A stretch of 64,000 nt of DNA, taken from the NCBI RefSeq assembly GCF_010183535.1, contig NC_071332.1, positions 5,828,001-5,892,000 on the forward strand, given 5' to 3'. This stretch comes from Caenorhabditis remanei. Lineage: Eukaryota > Nematoda > Chromadorea > Rhabditida > Rhabditidae. The position numbers and the translations under genes are program-made. This document shows, piece by piece, positions 33,401-45,408 of this stretch. Numbering within the stretch: position 1 is the first letter of the stretch; every line of letters begins with the position of its first letter. Below the pieces are notes generated by a model that was given only the letters and a program-made list of their open reading frames with translations, searched no databases and was not told where the DNA came from.

Positions 33401-36400
33401 TTTTTCGTCGCTCACATCTTTTCTGAAAACGAGTGTCCAGACGGTTTTTGAGCAAATCTCTAGAAGGTTCTGGAAGATTTTTTGGAAACATTTTTTCTGC
33501 ATGTGAGCTCTGCAAACTGAATGACCCTGAATGTTGGAGTCATCGTCCGAGTCATCACTCTCAAAAAGATTCGTTGCATTTCTGAAAGCACACGTCACTG
33601 GTTTTCGACCTACATTTATTTATGGAGGTTTCATTTTGTACTCTCTCGAATTTTATAAGTGGTATTTTCCTCAAGGAGCCAGTCTCGTATTTCATAGTAA
33701 AAAACGTATTTCTGCTCATTTGCGGTTATAAATTTCAATAAGACTCCACATTTTTGTACAGCAATAATTTTGCGCCTTTCGCCTTTCAAAAACGCGTCAA
33801 CGACACCCCAGCTGAACAAACTCCTGTGAATGGGATGGTATTGTGAAATTTATGTGAAATCAATTGAGCTCTGTTTACTTTTTTCTGAATTTTCAATGTT
33901 TACTGTCCAAAAAAATGTCAATCGCTTATGAAATCGTTGTGAAAATGTTTGTATAAAAGTCAGAAATTCTAGTGACCGCGCTCCATCGCTCACAGTCTCC
34001 ATAGAGCGCGATTGCACATTTCTGCTGAAAAACTTTAAAGCCCTCATTGTTCACTTTCTGTTTTTTTGTTGCTTTTTTTCAAGTGACTCAGTACCCAAAA
34101 CAAAGAAAAACCCCCATTCATACATTAGCTTCCGGAAAAAAATTCAAAATCTTTCTCGAAGTTTTTTGTTCCATTTTTTGACAGCCATGTCTCGAAACGA
34201 CGTTTTGATCCTTCTTTTTAAAGACTCCCTTTTCGAGATTTTTCTTAAAACGAGAAAACAAAAAAATTGAGAAGAAGAAAAAAGAGAGGACTCCCTCCGG
34301 TATTCGCCTAATTAGCACCCCCAAAACCAAAAACTTCATCTTCTTTCTCTTCTTTCTTCTCTTTTCATTCGTTATTGACTAACGACGTGAAAGTTTTGAT
34401 TGATTTGTCTCTCTTTCTCCTTCTAGTAGTACAATCAAACTCCCAAGAGTCCCTTCTCTTCTTCTTTTCTTTCCATTTCTTCCACTTTTTCCATCCATAT
34501 CTCTTCTCATTTCGAATGCATGTCCCTTTTTCCATTTACGTATTGGAAAAGCTCTCTCCCGGTTTTTTGTCGGGTTGTGGCTTTTTTCACTTCACCAAGA
34601 AATTTACTCACTTCCCGAATTTCCCTGTCCAGATGGGACTTTTGCTACTCTTTCCCTACCAGACCCCTTTCAAAGATATTGCTGTATCTTTGGAAGAAAG
34701 ACACGTCAAAAAAGAGAAGAAAAAGAAGAAGAAGTTGTTGACTTTTTGACTAGAATCGGAAATGCATATGAATATAAGTATAGACCGCCTAAGGCTATAC
34801 TCTTTTATTTTGTTTTTTTCAGTATGTGTTCATTTTTTCGTCTGACATGAATCATGCGTCTAGGTTCGATTTTTTGAGTTTAGTGAGTGTAGATCATAAG
34901 ATTTGAAATCGAGTTAGGTGCACGTTTTGAGTAATTTGGCGTCTGTGATCTTGTCAGAATTTGGTCAGAAGCTGAGACAAGAGTTTATGAAATTTCGGCT
35001 AGGCGGAATCATGAGGCGATCAATGACTTGCCAAGATTTTCCTAACTCTTGGAAAAGTTGGCTCTGTTCCAAAATCGGAGGCCCATAAAAAAATCGGAGG
35101 CCCATGGCAGAATCGGAGGCCCATGGCAGAATCGGAGGCCCGTAAAAAAATCGGAGGCCCATGGCAGAATCGGAGGCCCATAAAAAAATAAGAGGCCCGT
35201 AGCAGAATCGGGGGCCCATGGCAGAATCGGAGGCCCATGGTAGATAGAGAATGTCATCGTTTATAAATGATGAAAAACTCCCTTATAAGCATCTGAAGTA
35301 GTGCAGAAGTCTGAAAACCATGTTGTAACTACATGATGCGCAAAGCTGATTTTTATTTTTTTTTTCATTCATTGCTAATTATAACAGATCTTTTTAACAC
35401 ATTTATTTACCCGAAGAAAGTGACATATTTATGTGAATAATTGTTAAAGGAAAAAAATGGGAAGCAACTATCCGCCTTTGCTAGTTTGTACTTTGGGTGC
35501 CTTGGGCATCTTTGGACGCCATCTACTGCTGAGTCACCTGTGGTAACAACCTCCTCCACACCTCTTCTAACGACAAAAAAACGACGTGGACACAGAACAT
35601 CCGCTGTTCCCTCAGTCACAACCTCCTTTTCTACGACTCCATCGTTGTCTACTGCCACATTCTCTCTTCCGCCAACATCTGCGACAACACTATCTACATC
35701 AAACTTACTCTCTCCGACAACAACTAGACGAAGTGGCTACAGATCATCTACTGTATCTACACCTACTATCACAACTCGATTGTCGTTTATATCTACATCC
35801 ACTGTTTCATCTACAGCTTTTACAGCCACAACTTTCAATCCATCTTCTCAAACAACAGCTAGACGACGTGGCCCGAGAAAATCCACTGTTCCATCTGCCG
35901 GCACATCTCCCACCACCACGGCCACTGCGTCTACATTTACTGTCCCTCTGTCATCCACTGCAACGTCAAAAGTTACACCAACAGTCACGACACCTTCCCA
36001 AACAACTACAATCAAACGAGGTGGACGCAGAACATCTAAAATGTCTTCTACTACCCCCTTCTCTTCTTCAACTTTGACTAAAACTACGAAAGTTAAACCT
36101 ACTAAAACTCCTAGTTATACAACTAAAAAACCACAAAGTAAACTCACTACTACTACTTCCATAATTCATAGCCCCACTAACCCGCCCACAAGATCAGGAC
36201 ATGTTACAACAGGTCACCCCACAACGACAAAGAAAACGAAAACATCCTCTTCGGGTTTCAAATCCCCTACAACTCCGAAGCCTCCAAAACTTCCAAAGAT
36301 GCCCAAGGCACCCAAAGTACAAACTAGCAAAGGCGGATAGTTGCTTCCCATTTTTTTCCTTTAACAATTATTCACATAAATATGTCACTTTCTTCGGGTA

Positions 36401-38720
36401 AATGAATGTGTTAAAAAGATCTGTTATAATTAGCAATGAATGAAAAAAAATAAAAATCAGCTTTGCGCATCATGTAGTTACAACATGGTTTTCAGACTTC
36501 TGCACTACTTCAGATGCTTATAAGGGAGTTTTTCATCATTTATAAACGATGACATTCTCTATCTACCATGGGCCTCCGATTCTGCCATGGGCCTCCGATT
36601 CTGCTACGGGCCTCTTATTTTTTTATGGGCCTCCGATTCTGCCATGGGCCTCCGATTTTTTTACGGGCCTCCGATTCTGCCATGGGCCTCCGATTCTGCC
36701 ATGGGCCTCCGATTTTTTTATGGGCCTCCGATTTTGGAACAGAGCCGAAAAGTTTACCTTAAATTAAATCTTGCCCAAACTCTCATAACTCTTGCCTAAA
36801 TTTTTCCTTTTTCTTTATCAATTCTAGCCCAAAACTTTTATTATTTATGCAAATTAAGTCACAGTTTTATTTTTGAACCGCCTACATTTTCACGAATCTC
36901 CAGCTCCTTAGTGACTCAATCTGAATATTTCGGTTATCAGAATCCCTCTTACATAGGTATATTACATTTTTTTATTACCTTCTCTCTATATCAGCCACAC
37001 TATTTCTCTCTTGCCCATAACATAACCTATTAGAGTTTTCGTGTTTCCAAGATTGCTGGTTCCACTCACTTGACCAAAAAATTGATTGTTTAATCCAGTC
37101 AGAGGAAATATTCTCATTCCTATCAAGTTTCTCTTTCCTTTCTCCAAAACGTCATTGTTGTGCTCCGCCAACTGTGAAATTGTTGTCAATCTGATTTATG
37201 GATTTGTTGGGCGCTCCGCTCGAGCATCTCTTTATTTCTCTTTCTCCGCTACATTTCTCTAATTTTTAGACTCCAAAATCCATCCATCCCAAAACTTGGC
37301 ATAAAACTCTCCTCTCCCTATCCGGGACGATTGTGAAAATTCGAAAAAAACGGGGATGTCGGCTCGGCGCGGCGCTCCCGGCGGCCAACGGCATCCCCGT
37401 CCGTATGCCGTTGAGCCGACTGTTGATATCAATGGGTTGGTGTTGCCGGCGGATATGAGTGATGAGTTGAAAGGGCTTAACGTGGGAATTGATGAGAAAA
37501 CTATCGAGGTAATCAAGAAGAGACTTTTTGGGTGTGTACAGTACGTTCACCGTTTTGTTTCAGTCATTGGAATCCACACGACGCATGTTGGCTCTCTGCG
37601 AAGAGAGTAAGGAGGCCGGTATCAAGACTTTGGTCATGCTTGACGATCAAGGAGGTAATAAATCAGACCTATTTTATGCAAATTCACTTTTCAATTTCAG
37701 AACAACTCGAGCGTTGCGAAGGTGCACTTGACACCATCAACACAGACATGAAAGAGGCTGAAGACCATTTGAAAGGAATGGAGAAATGCTGCGGTCTGTG
37801 CGTCTTGCCATGGAATAAGACGGACGATTTCGAGAAGAATTCGGAATATGCAAAGGCTTGGAAGAAGGACGACGATGGAGGTGTGATCTCGGATCAACCG
37901 AGGATCACTGTTGGAGATCCAACTATGGGACCTCAGGGAGGTTATATTACCAAGTGAGATATTTTCAGAGAGAAGTTCATAGTCAAACTATTGAGTTGCA
38001 GAATTACGAATGATGCTCGAGAAGACGAAATGGATGAGAACATTCAGCAAGTGTCGACTATGGTTGGAAACTTGCGTAACATGGCCATCGATATGAGTAC
38101 TGAGGTGTCCAACCAGAACAGACAACTCGACAGAATTCATGATAAGGTAAGGAAACATAACACTTTGAAAGTTAGAATGAGAGAGATGAGCTTCTCGGCG
38201 TTTCCTTCTCTCGGAAAAAGTAGCCGGTCTCTAGAAAGCTTATATCTCGAAGACAGAAAATGCTATCAAAAAGTTGTCAACGTCAAAAATGATCTACAAG
38301 ACAATTAACATAACTTTGTGGTTGATAATTTTCAGCTAGTTACTGTAAGAGATTTGAGCATCTGAAGTTCAAGTATTTTATTCAAAACTTCTGAAACTGA
38401 GGCATTGAGAGAGAGAGAGAGAGATGCGGAGAAGTCAGACAGCCTAGCTTCTCTACGTCTCTCCTCGTTTCAGCAGCCAGCCCTTGTAGTCTTTTATCTC
38501 AAAAACCGAAAGAGTTATTGAAAATCTTTCAACTGCAAAAATAAAGAACTAGATTTGATCTACGCAAAAAATAATTATTGAAATATTGGGATTTTATCTC
38601 ACTTTGGGCCATGAACTGAAACTTCACCATTTTTACAATTGAACTCTTTTCCAGGCTCAATCAAACGAAGTCCGTGTGGAGTCTGCCAACAAGCGTGCAA
38701 AGAATCTCATCACAAAATAA
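30497..38720 (+). CDS. ric-4: SNAP-25 t-SNARE, two isoforms from alternative first exons
   Basis: Qb,c-SNARE of the presynaptic plasma membrane. With syntaxin and synaptobrevin it forms the four-helix bundle that drives synaptic vesicle fusion. Isoform a: exons 30497-30568, 37564-37654, 37701-37953, 38002-38146, 38655-38720; 208 residues starting [10 protein letters not shown]. Isoform b replaces the first exon with 37356-37508 (51 codons, [10 protein letters not shown]...), giving 235 residues. The shared part has the first SNARE helix ([15 protein letters not shown] to [10 protein letters not shown]), the palmitoylated cysteine cluster CCGLCVLPW, and the second SNARE helix ([15 protein letters not shown] to [12 protein letters not shown]), ending AKNLITK. 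Isoform a has a 6,995-bp first intron containing a transposon-like element (35060-36746). A TTTTTTTCAG acceptor at 30461-30470 precedes the first ATG, suggesting trans-splicing or a 5'UTR intron. AATAAA lies at 39027. Confidence 0.96.
35060..35240. repeat. Minisatellite, left arm copy (TCGGAGGCCCATGGCAGAA units)
   Basis: Nine to ten tandem units of 18-20 bases, each starting TCGGAGGCCC and followed by ATGGCAGAA or a (G/A)TAAAAAAA variant. The mirror-image array is at 36567-36735 and a shorter one at 12910-13005. The alternation of the two unit types is preserved between the two arms in mirror order. Confidence 0.85.
35441..36340 (+). CDS. Ser/Thr-rich open frame carried inside the inverted-repeat element
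   Basis: An uninterrupted frame of almost 300 codons. Its C-terminus ([14 protein letters not shown]) is encoded by the right arm and its N-terminus by the left arm in the opposite sense. The middle is Thr/Ser/Pro-rich, mucin-like, and repeats a basic motif four times at about 45-60-residue spacing: [28 protein letters not shown] and IKRGGRRTS. There is no ATG near the start of this frame. An ATG at 35457 in another frame starts a short hydrophobic peptide that could be a signal peptide if a splice follows, but no convincing donor was identified. It is not a transposase. It could be a captured host gene or a low-complexity by-product. Confidence 0.4.
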   Translation: MLKEKNGKQLSAFASLYFGCLGHLWTPSTAESPVVTTSSTPLLTTKKRRGHRTSAVPSVTTSFSTTPSLSTATFSLPPTSATTLSTSNLLSPTTTRRSGYRSSTVSTPTITTRLSFISTSTVSSTAFTATTFNPSSQTTARRRGPRKSTVPSAGTSPTTTATASTFTVPLSSTATSKVTPTVTTPSQTTTIKRGGRRTSKMSSTTPFSSSTLTKTTKVKPTKTPSYTTKKPQSKLTTTTSIIHSPTNPPTRSGHVTTGHPTTTKKTKTSSSGFKSPTTPKPPKLPKMPKAPKVQTSKGG

Positions 38721-40169
38721 ATTCTCTCTTCAAAAATCTCTCATTCTCTCTCACCTTTTCGTACCATTCCATTTTGCATAATTCTCCCTGACACAGTATT
38801 TTTATTCCTCCGCTTCTTTGGACCATTTGACAAAAAACTTATTTTGAAAAAAGCAAAAAAAATCTTCCGCGTAACTTTTAGCTCTGAAAACATGTTTCTT
38901 CTGAAAACCACCTGGTAGTTGTGACTCTTTGAATCCCCCTTCCCTCCCCCTAATGCTTGAGAGATTCACTTTTTTAATAATGAAACGAATGTGAACAAAA
39001 ACTTCTAAATATTGATATTATTGACGAATAAATTATTTTTATTTCCATCCACTGATCTCTGAGAAACACGAAAATCAAAATACCAGAAAGCTGTCATTTG
39101 TTACATTTATGCTGTCTAAGACACTCAATTATTAAGATGACAGAGTGAAGTTCTCTTCTAATTGCAGGTGTTGTGAGACGAAAACGTCTGAAAACGGGAA
39201 AGAGACTCATTTATGAAAAGACACAATTTAGAGAGACATGTCTGCTAGCTCGAATCTAATTTTCCAGGTAAGGAGAGTCTATGTTCATCTGTGGTTTCAG
39301 TTATGACGTGAAACGGGAATTCAAATTTGGTAATCTTGTTTTTTCTTGTAATCACTTGAAATCTTATATCTCAAAAACTAAAATAGCTAGCGAAAAGTGG
39401 TCAACAACAAAAATCATTAACAAGATATTCTACATCTTTTCTCAGTTTGCAAATTTTTGATAACTCCTTCAGTTTTCAAGATATGCATTGTTAAAAATAG
39501 GAAACTAAAATGAAGAGAGCACAGAGAGACTAAAGCGTCTGTTTACTCTGAGTCTCAAATCTCGAAATCTATAAGACCTATCGAAAAGTTCTCAACTACA
39601 AAAATGATATCCAAGACATTTTGTATTGAGTTTTTGTTAGAAAGCTCTTGATAGTTTTTGTAGCTTTCGAAACAATTAATTTTGAAAAGTGACAGATTTC
39701 CTTCTTCACGTTGTTTTAGTCACTTAATTTTCACAGCGAATATCACAAAAGCTAAGAGAGATCTCAAAAAGTCATCTGCTACAAAAATAAATTATAAGAC
39801 ATTTCTTGTATTTTTGTATTTTAAAACTTTTTGAGAGGTTCCATAGTTATCAGAATATACTTGGTCGAAAATAGGTAGAAGCAAAGATAATGTGAGAATG
39901 AGTAAAAACATTTTTACTTCCTGCAAACTGCAAGGTTGGACATCATCATCTTTACCGGGGGATTTTATAGGTGCATATAATTTAACGGAAATTTTGCAGA
40001 AAGGCCTCGTAGTTGAAAAAGATCAAATGTCGTATTTTCGAGTTCTGAAAAAGAACTGCAAATCATGTGTTCCGCTTAGAGATCATCCGGTCGCTGACCG
40101 TGAATTTATAATGAGAAGATTTATTAATGGGAATTTCTTAACAAAAAAAATCAATATCTAAATCTCCAG
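38721..40169. other. Intergenic DNA with several copies of a dispersed repeat
   Basis: The 3'UTR and polyadenylation signal of ric-4 (39027) come first. From about 39340 to 39850 at least three copies of a degenerate unit follow, with a phrase like TATCTCAAAAACTA and then a variant of AAAAGTTGTCAACTACAAAA. A short plus-strand frame at 39892-40161 has no recognised motif and was not called. Confidence 0.5.
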
Positions 40170-41562
40170 ATGCTCAATTCCTCGCGAGAAAGTGTTGAAC
40201 TCTCGATTAGAATATTTATGGGAACATCCGGAACCATCTCACTATTTGTTAATTGTTTTGGTATTTATCTCATTTGTTATCATCATGGAATGATGGATGA
40301 TTATCGTTTCTATCTTCTCTATTTCCAGGTTTGCTTTTCTATATCTTCATATCGAATTCTCAATTTGAAACTTCCAGATTGTTCTTCTAGTCTTTGACAT
40401 TTATTTTTCAATTCTAATGGTTCCTATCCCATTGTTTCCAATTATTGGCGGGTATTCCGTTGGATTTCTCACCCAATTTTTAGATATACCAACTCATTAT
40501 CAAATGATTTTCACGTTATGGTGTGTTGGCAATACCAATACTTGTATTTTTATAAGTCTTCTCAAAAGACATCAAGTTGTTGCTGCACTTGAGCTGGTAG
40601 GAGAATTTCAGACGATCAGAACACCGATGAGTTTCAGAAAAATATGATACCCTCCAGAATGCTGAGAATCTCCAAATACTCTTCAAATCTTCTCCCAATA
40701 ATAGGAACCATTGCGTACGCTTTTTCAGAGCCAGATGACGTTCAGAAGAAGATAATTATAGATGAGGTAACCCTTCAATCTTATACAATTCCTCTATAAT
40801 TGGATTCAGAAATACTCCTCAATCTCCACCTGGCTCTCCGAAATCCCCGGAGTCGCTATATATGATATTGACATTTCTCGTAATCCTGCATTCTTCTTTC
40901 TTACATTTGGAATAATGTTCGGTACTTTGATGTTGTCTGCATGTTATACTATACTCTATGGACAGTTGTATGTGATGCTGAAATCTATCAAGTCAAAAAT
41001 ATCAAACAAAACTTTTAAGAAACATTCGGTAGCGGTTGTTAGTACGGTCATGCAGGTAAGAGTATCATTGGAGCGTACTTACTATATCCAGTGATCATAT
41101 GTAAATCAATTTCAGAATCTGGTTTTTGTTCTCTTTTTTCTCTTCCCTATCTTTCTATTGGCCATTGTTATTTACTCTGGAAAAGATGCTTCTGGTTAGT
41201 GCTCTAAAATCAAAAATCTTCTAATTTCCCAAAAGTTTCAGCTGCCTGCATAATTATGGTCGGTGTTATTTCCTTTCATTCTTCCGTCAACACTCTAGTT
41301 ATGTGTTTCACATTTCCAGCATTTCGTCATGCAATTCTATCAGTTCCTTGTAGACTTTGCAACAATCAAAGTAGAAGTGTAAGTTGGAAGTGCGCTCTAG
41401 AAAATTAATACTTTGTCTGTAGAGCGCATTTGCTAATCTCTAGTTTCGGATTACAAACAACGGAATTGCTTTTTCAAAAAATATAAATATTTATTATTTC
41501 AGATAACAATCGTCCCACCAGTCAACAACGTGAGCGTTACCGTTCAAAGAGCAAAAATATAA
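40170..41562 (+). CDS. Serpentine chemoreceptor (Str superfamily, class I/H-like)
   Basis: Seven-transmembrane G-protein-coupled receptor of the nematode chemosensory superfamily, expected in sensory neurons. Exons 40170-40328, 40378-40596, 40638-40766, 40810-41055, 41116-41194, 41242-41378 and 41503-41562 keep frame and give 342 residues, the usual length. Hydrophobic helices include ISLFVNCFGIYLICY, FDIYFSILMVPIPLFPIIGG, FFFLTFGIMFGTLMLSACY, LVFVLFFLFPIFLLAIVIY and CIIMVGVISFHSSVNTLVMC. An RHQ-like motif (LLKRHQVV) closes helix 3 and FPAFRHAIL follows helix 7, both common in the srh/sri group. Intron 2 is only 41 bp. The class (sri or srh) is uncertain. It runs into the convergent nuclear receptor gene. 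Confidence 0.85.
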
Positions 41563-41571
41563 ATTTCATAA

Positions 41572-43985
41572 TCAAAAATATGCTTTGTACATTTCGGGAT
41601 CCGACACGTGCACCCGGAAGAAATCGAATATTCGAACGATATCCATGAAGTTTTGACGCTCGAAATGAATTTTCTGGAATTCTTTCTTTCTTTTACATTG
41701 AAAATCTTTAGATCGCTAACCTGTGCCGCATTGATAATATTATTAATTTTGATAAGTCTAGATGCATAATTGGGGAGTCGGAGCTCTTCAATATAGTAGA
41801 GATGAAGTTCATTCGCAAGAGCCTCTTGTTCAGATTCGCTTGCCTTCAGGACGTCACCTTGCAGTTCTTTGCCTGAAAATTTAGGTTACTTTGAGATAGT
41901 GCCACGTAGCCAGACATGGTCCAGTGGGTTCAAATTTTTAGTAGGCCAGTCAATAGATCTAGAACTCTATTTTTGTAGTCGACAGCTTTTTGATAGCTCT
42001 TAATCGTTTCGAGATAAGACGATTTTCAAAGACTCATGACTGATTTTCAAAAATTGAAAAGCTCACCAGCCACCTGCCATGACATTTGAGCCAACATAAA
42101 AGCTGTCTCCATACTCGTCAACTCCAAATCAACCAGAGGTTTCCCAATCTCTTCCATCATTCGAGAGTTGAAATTTTCCATAAAACTGAAAAAACCATAG
42201 ATGAGAGTCTTCAAATCCGCCTACTTACAACTTCATTCCTTCCGCCTTTTTGTAAATAAACGCGGCACAGTCCACATGAATCTTGTTGAGATACGCAGCT
42301 AAACCAGGAACCAAAGTGACAATTTGATCTTCATACATTCGTTTTCCAAAGATTTGAGCAGTTGAGACGTATCGTTCCAGACGTTTCCATTGAACCCATA
42401 TAGATTTGAGCATTTGCATTTGATCTTCATTCCTGAGGGATCGGAATGGAACGGAATGCATTAGAAACTTGGTGATCGATTTGATTTGCTCATTTCCAGT
42501 CATTAGTATTTCTCGCATTGTTATTGATTGGACGAACTGGAAAAATTAATTTTTATAGGTTACTGTGAGCTGAATGGGATGTTTGGTTGTCTTTACTTGT
42601 TCCCCCATTACGAATTTTAAAAAATGTGTATCTCCAAAGCTAGAAAACATTGTTAACTACTGAAACATGAAAAATAGTGGACTATTTTATAGTTGACTAC
42701 TTTTAAATAGCTTCTCTGGTTTTAGAGCTAGAAAATTTTTAAAGTGATTGCCTACTCGTTTTCTCCACAACTCATCTTTGAAAGCGTGTATCTCTGAAAC
42801 TTGAGTAAATAGCTGAAAATTATCAACTACAAAAATGTGGGAAATGTCTTGTAGATTACTTGTGTAGTTATCAACTTTCTTATATCTGTTCTGGTTTTTG
42901 AGATATGGGGATTTGATTGTGACTAATGACTCGTCTTTGAGAGTGTATATCTCATAAACTAAAAGTGCTGTCAAGATATTGTCAGCTGAAGAAATATGTA
43001 AAATTTAATGAGAAAAACTGTTGTAGTTGATAACTTTTTTATAGCGTCTTCATTTTTTGAGATACAACGTTTTGAAGAATACGCTTTGAGACTAAAATGC
43101 AAAAACAATACTAACCTTTATGACATTACTATGATGTATCTGCCTGTACTCTATCAATGCATGATTCATTCTTCTCAAAGTATTCAGACTCTTTATGTCA
43201 TCTGATGGCACGAAATCATCCAGAACCGAAGTGATATTATTCAGAAGTCCAGTTATATCCAGCCTCACAATTGGCTCTCCTTTCTCATCCGTTTGTACTT
43301 CATAAGTCACATCTTTGACGACATCTCTTGTCTGTCGAATACATAACTGATGATCCATATTATTCACCAAGTCAACCGGTGAACTCGGATCAGATGGGTG
43401 CTCTTGATACTCATGTTTCATCAAAGGAGATGGTTTTTTTGTGTGATGAACTGCTGAGTCATAGTTGTATTTTACATCTGAAAATGTTATTAGCAGGTGG
43501 TTAATCAATACAATAAAACTCACTTTCAGGTGTCATTCCACACTGTAAACACTTTTTGTAACGACAAAATCTACAGTTGAATCTATCCTCGTTGTTTGTG
43601 GCGCAGTTCTCATTCTTCTGACGGCATGTGTATTTCTTGCCGAGTACTGTAGTTCTTCTGGAAGTTAAGTCGTCCAATTCCCCGATATAATTAAACTTTT
43701 TCTATACTTTTTCTAGTGTTTTCTCCTTTCTCTAATGTAATATTCAAGGTCACGAGACCCAAAAACCCACCTAAAAAATGCTGCACACGCTCGACAAGAA
43801 GCAACTCCGAAGTGAACTCCATGAGCTGGTTCACTGCATACTTTACAGGTCAAATTAGATGAACTGGGCTCTTGAACCAACATATCGAATCGAGAAAATA
43901 GAGGGTCAAAGAGAGAAAAAGTAGACAATGTGTCTTGTGCTCTCTCACTGTCCTCCAGTTGATTTGACGATGATGATTGCCACAT
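41572..43985 (-). CDS. Nuclear hormone receptor (nematode supplementary NHR)
   Basis: Ligand-regulated transcription factor, probably nuclear. Exons 43771-43985, 43524-43657, 43116-43477, 42229-42536, 42067-42185, 41721-41872 and 41572-41673 give 463 residues. After about 45 residues comes a two-finger C4 DNA-binding domain: CKVCSEPAHGVHFGVASCRAC with P-box CRACAAFFRR, then YTCRQKNENC...NCRFCRYKKCLQCGM. A hinge of about 50 residues is followed by a helical ligand-binding domain (SLRNEDQMQMLKSIWVQWKRL is its best-matching part). The CRACAAFFRR P-box is typical of the expanded HNF4-derived NHRs of nematodes. Intron 3 (42537-43115) holds several copies of the GTTGACAACTTTTTGATAGC repeat. Individual nhr number not assigned. 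Confidence 0.93.
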
Positions 43986-45400
43986 TTGATAAGATACTAC
44001 GTGTGTGCTCCCCCTCTATGATCAATACTGTGATCTGTGTGACTGAGCTAACAAAAATCATTGTCTCGTGAGGATAGGGTCATTTGTTTGAGTGGAAGCT
44101 TGAACTTGGTTCAAAAAGTTCAAGAAATCAAGAACACATTGGTAATTTTGAGAGTGTAGGTATTCAATTGTATTGTGTTTTTTCAGGCTTGTTTCAATAT
44201 ATTGCAATAAAGACTTTTCACTAAAAGTTTCATTTTCAGAGCAGAAAACTTTTAGTTTTCCAAAACTGCGCGGTATGATTGCAATCGACTGTGCCGCAAA
44301 ACACGCGCCGCCCCCATTCCTCATTCTAAATATTTTTCAGTGTGGCGCCGTCGCTTTCGTTCATTTTCATTGCTTTTCACGGAAAAAGTACCGAATTTTT
44401 TCATTTTTCAGATAAAAAAAGGGTTTTTCTCCAATTCTCAATGTCAATTTTTTCCTGGTCGATTGATTCTTCCAGTCTTATCACTGAAACCAAACTTGTC
44501 GGCGGAAAAACATCACGTAATCGGTGATGCATGACATTTCCAAATGTGACAAACTTAACTGTCATTTTTGGTTTCAAAATCTCACTTTTCCGCGGAGAAC
44601 GTGGAAAAGATAATTTTTCTCATCGGCAGGTGTAAGTTTCGTGAAGTTTCACCCCGTTTCTTCCAAAAACAACCTTGAAAATCTCTTCCGCCACATTCCT
44701 TTTCCAATATTATATCAATTCTTTCTCTCATCTGTTCACAGTATTATCACTGCGAGTCGTAAACGTTTCGGGAAAAGGCCAATGTATGACAAATCGGAAA
44801 CGAAAATGTTTGGAAAAGGGAGAAAGTCGTCAAACTTTTGGACTAGTCGCACATATTTTGTTTGCGTTCTTTTCGAAATAAAAAGTGTGAAATTTTGAAA
44901 CGTCCTTGAAGTGGTTGTGCCATTTTCACACAAAATTTCAGTTGTTTCCCTCAACAAGTCTCCCCTTGCTTCTGTTTCGCAATTTTTCAGCTGATACTGC
45001 AATATTTCTTCTCGGAACCCCTCGATTATTTTGAAAGTTTACAAAACATTGCTCATAACTTCATTACTGACCCATAAACAACGCTAGATTTCGAAACATT
45101 TCTCCACTCCGGTCTCCTCCCATTACTTTCCCTATAAATATCGCGGCCCGCAGCCTTCACTCGGTCTCTTTGTCTGCCTCGCCCTCTCCATCGTCCTCGA
45201 AAGTTCTCGTTTACATTTCCAACACACATTTTGTTTTGCTCTCCTTTCGTTTTTTTTTCGTTTCCCACAAAGTTCTTCAGTGTTTCCACCTGTTAATGCA
45301 ACTGTTTCTAGGCAACCACGCATTCATCCGTTTTTTTTTTCGCCTTCTTTCTTACTTTCAACTTTTTCCCTTTCTAAATTTCGCAATATTTCATTTTCAG
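43986..45400. other. Divergent intergenic region between the NHR gene and rop-1
   Basis: About 1.4 kb that must contain the promoters of both genes. Pyrimidine-rich DNA precedes rop-1, and TTTTCAG at 45394-45400 directly before its ATG is a trans-splice or 5'UTR acceptor. No further gene or RNA was recognised. Confidence 0.5.
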
Positions 45401-45408
45401 AACCAACC

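Larger units (their letters stand above)
35060..36746. mobile_element. 1.69-kb element with ~450-bp inverted arms, internal minisatellites and an 8-bp target duplication
   Basis: The arms run inward from GGCTCTGTTCC (35060) and its complement (ending 36746). They contain about ten units of a roughly 19-base repeat (TCGGAGGCCCATGGCAGAA and variants), then unique sequence to about 35515 and from about 36290. GAAAAGTT occurs directly outside both ends (35052-35059 and 36747-36754), a clear 8-bp duplication. Long arms with 8-9-bp duplications are typical of Mutator-like and some hAT elements; the superfamily is not settled. It sits in the first intron of ric-4. A Ser/Thr-rich frame fills the interior and no transposase is seen. 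Confidence 0.9.

Noticed and set aside
32644..34850. Several 60-120-codon frames inside the ric-4 first intron
   Set aside because: Low-complexity Phe/Ser/Leu translations of pyrimidine-rich intron DNA, with no splice support.
34965..35257. Three overlapping minus-strand frames rich in [14 protein letters not shown] repeats
   Set aside because: Translations of the ~19-base minisatellite in three frames, not genes.
39892..40161. 89-codon plus-strand frame directly upstream of the chemoreceptor
   Set aside because: No hydrophobic segments, no motif and no splice link to the receptor; the receptor has its own good start at 40170.
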